Assembly (NCBI GenBank): GCA_016934875.1 | Contig: JAFGSC010000036.1 | Span: 1-5,713 of the forward strand | Source of the DNA: Candidatus Atribacteria bacterium | GTDB taxonomy: Bacteria; Atribacterota; Phoenicimicrobiia; Phoenicimicrobiales; Stramentimicrobiaceae | Direction: 5' to 3' | DNA length: 5,713 nucleotides | Shown: positions 4,981-5,713 of the stretch, one piece after another | How positions within the stretch are numbered: the first letter of the stretch is position 1 | How the letters are laid out: every line of letters starts with the position of its first letter | Translations under genes and position numbers: made by a program | The notes under the pieces: model-generated | Seen by the model: the letters and a program-made list of their open reading frames with translations, nothing else | Told to the model about the DNA's origin: nothing | Databases searched by the model: none

Positions 4981-5713
4981 ATACTTTCTCAGCAATCTTT
5001 TCTCCTAAAATGCCTGTAGGACGAAAAATTAATACTAAAATTAAGATGATAAATACGAATACATCCTTATAGGCAGTAGAAATGTAAACAGAACCCAACA
5101 TCTCAAGGGTTCCCAGAATAAGACCACCAACCATGGCACCGGGAATATTCCCAATACCTCCTAAGATCGTAGCCGTAAATGCTTTCAATCCGTAATTCCA
5201 GCCCATGACAAAGCTGATTTTTCGATAATACATACCTACCATAACCCCAGCCATGCCTCCCAAGGCAGGCCCCAGGGCAAAAATGAAAAAGATTATGGTC
5301 TCGATATTAATACCCATCAAAGCAGCAGTATCCCTATCTAAAGCACAAGCTCGTATCGCTGCACCAAAGGTTGTTTTTTGTACAATATAAAATAATAGCG
5401 CCATTAAAATAAAGGATATGATCAAGACAATGATTTGCATCAAGGTAATCTTGATTCCACCAATTGTCAAAACCGTTGAAGGCACTACCTGGGCTGTATA
5501 TGCCTGAGGCCGAGGCCCCCAGACGATCATAATCCCATTTTGAATGACAATCGAAGCTCCCAAGGCCGAAACAACTGCGGGAAGCCTTCCTGCCGGGTAG
5601 ATTGGACGATAAGCAATTCTTTCGATAAGTGTTCCAGCTATTCCTAAACCGATTGCGGCTATGAGCATAGCCGCAATCATTCCACCCCATATTCCAAATA
5701 CTGAAGTAATATA
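4979..5713 (-). CDS. livH: Branched-chain amino acid ABC transporter permease LivH (5' end missing)
   Basis: LivH is the partner permease of LivM. The visible 244 residues are the C-terminal five-sixths of a protein usually near 290-300 residues; about 45-50 N-terminal residues lie beyond the right edge. The frame is open to base 5713 and reads YITSVFGIWGG before the first internal Met, so the ATG at 5680 is not the true start. Family features are IERIAYRPIYPAGRLPAVVSALG (in visible residues 30-52), the ATPase-contacting loop TTFGAAIRACALDRDTAALMG (about 104-124), GGIGNIPGAMVGG (185-197) and the closing RPTGILGEK (231-239). About six hydrophobic segments are visible. The stop TAG overlaps the livM ribosome site. 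A substrate-binding protein gene is expected further upstream, outside the window. Confidence 0.95.
   Translation of the reverse strand, partial: YITSVFGIWGGMIAAMLIAAIGLGIAGTLIERIAYRPIYPAGRLPAVVSALGASIVIQNGIMIVWGPRPQAYTAQVVPSTVLTIGGIKITLMQIIVLIISFILMALLFYIVQKTTFGAAIRACALDRDTAALMGINIETIIFFIFALGPALGGMAGVMVGMYYRKISFVMGWNYGLKAFTATILGGIGNIPGAMVGGLILGTLEMLGSVYISTAYKDVFVFIILILVLIFRPTGILGEKIAEKV

Noticed and set aside
5334..5690. 118-codon minus-strand frame overlapping livH in another frame
   Set aside because: The livH frame gives a continuous permease with all family motifs; this frame gives a Trp/Ser/Asp-rich peptide of no known type.
1..5713. CRISPR arrays, insertion sequences, tRNA or rRNA genes, prophage or defence genes
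   Set aside because: None seen: no regular direct repeats, no transposase-like protein, no tRNA-like cloverleaf. Apart from the leader region the window is ordinary chromosomal housekeeping and transport genes.

Overview
The window comes from an AT-rich, low-GC Gram-positive bacterium, most likely of the Clostridia or a related Firmicutes lineage. The evidence is a DivIVA/YlmG (YggT) cell-division neighbourhood, strong AGGAGG ribosome binding sites, and a T-box leader at the left edge. Every supported gene is on the minus strand, so transcription runs from high to low coordinates.

Right part (5713 down to 2372): a branched-chain (hydrophobic) amino acid ABC importer in the order livH (5' end outside the window), livM, livG, livF. 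The genes are tightly packed. The livM ribosome binding site overlaps the livH stop, livM and livG overlap by 8 nt (livG starts with TTG), and livG and livF share a TAATG junction. The periplasmic-type binding protein gene (livJ/livK-like) is not in the window and probably lies upstream of livH. A weak candidate terminator follows livF.

Middle (2257 down to 510): a good sigma-A-type promoter (TTGAAA, 17 bp, TATATT) leads into phoU, which overlaps ylmG by ATGA. DivIVA follows after a gap of 106 bases. PhoU next to YlmG/DivIVA, with no pst genes visible and no ylmH or sepF between ylmG and divIVA, is an unusual arrangement.

Left part (458 down to 1): a second promoter (TTGACT, 17 bp, TACGAT) starts a leader of about 420 nt. 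It ends in the T-box conserved sequence AAGGTGGTACCGC and a strong intrinsic terminator. This is a tRNA-sensing attenuator for a gene beyond the left edge. From the divIVA context that gene is probably ileS, but the window does not show it. The leader is odd in three ways. It has a 13-bp hairpin near its 5' end. The only stem I I can find is very short and carries a possible AUC specifier. Two small overlapping open frames (55 and 36 codons, ATGA junction) fill the space between that stem and the antiterminator. I cannot decide from sequence alone whether those frames are genes, a relic, or RNA structure that happens to be open.
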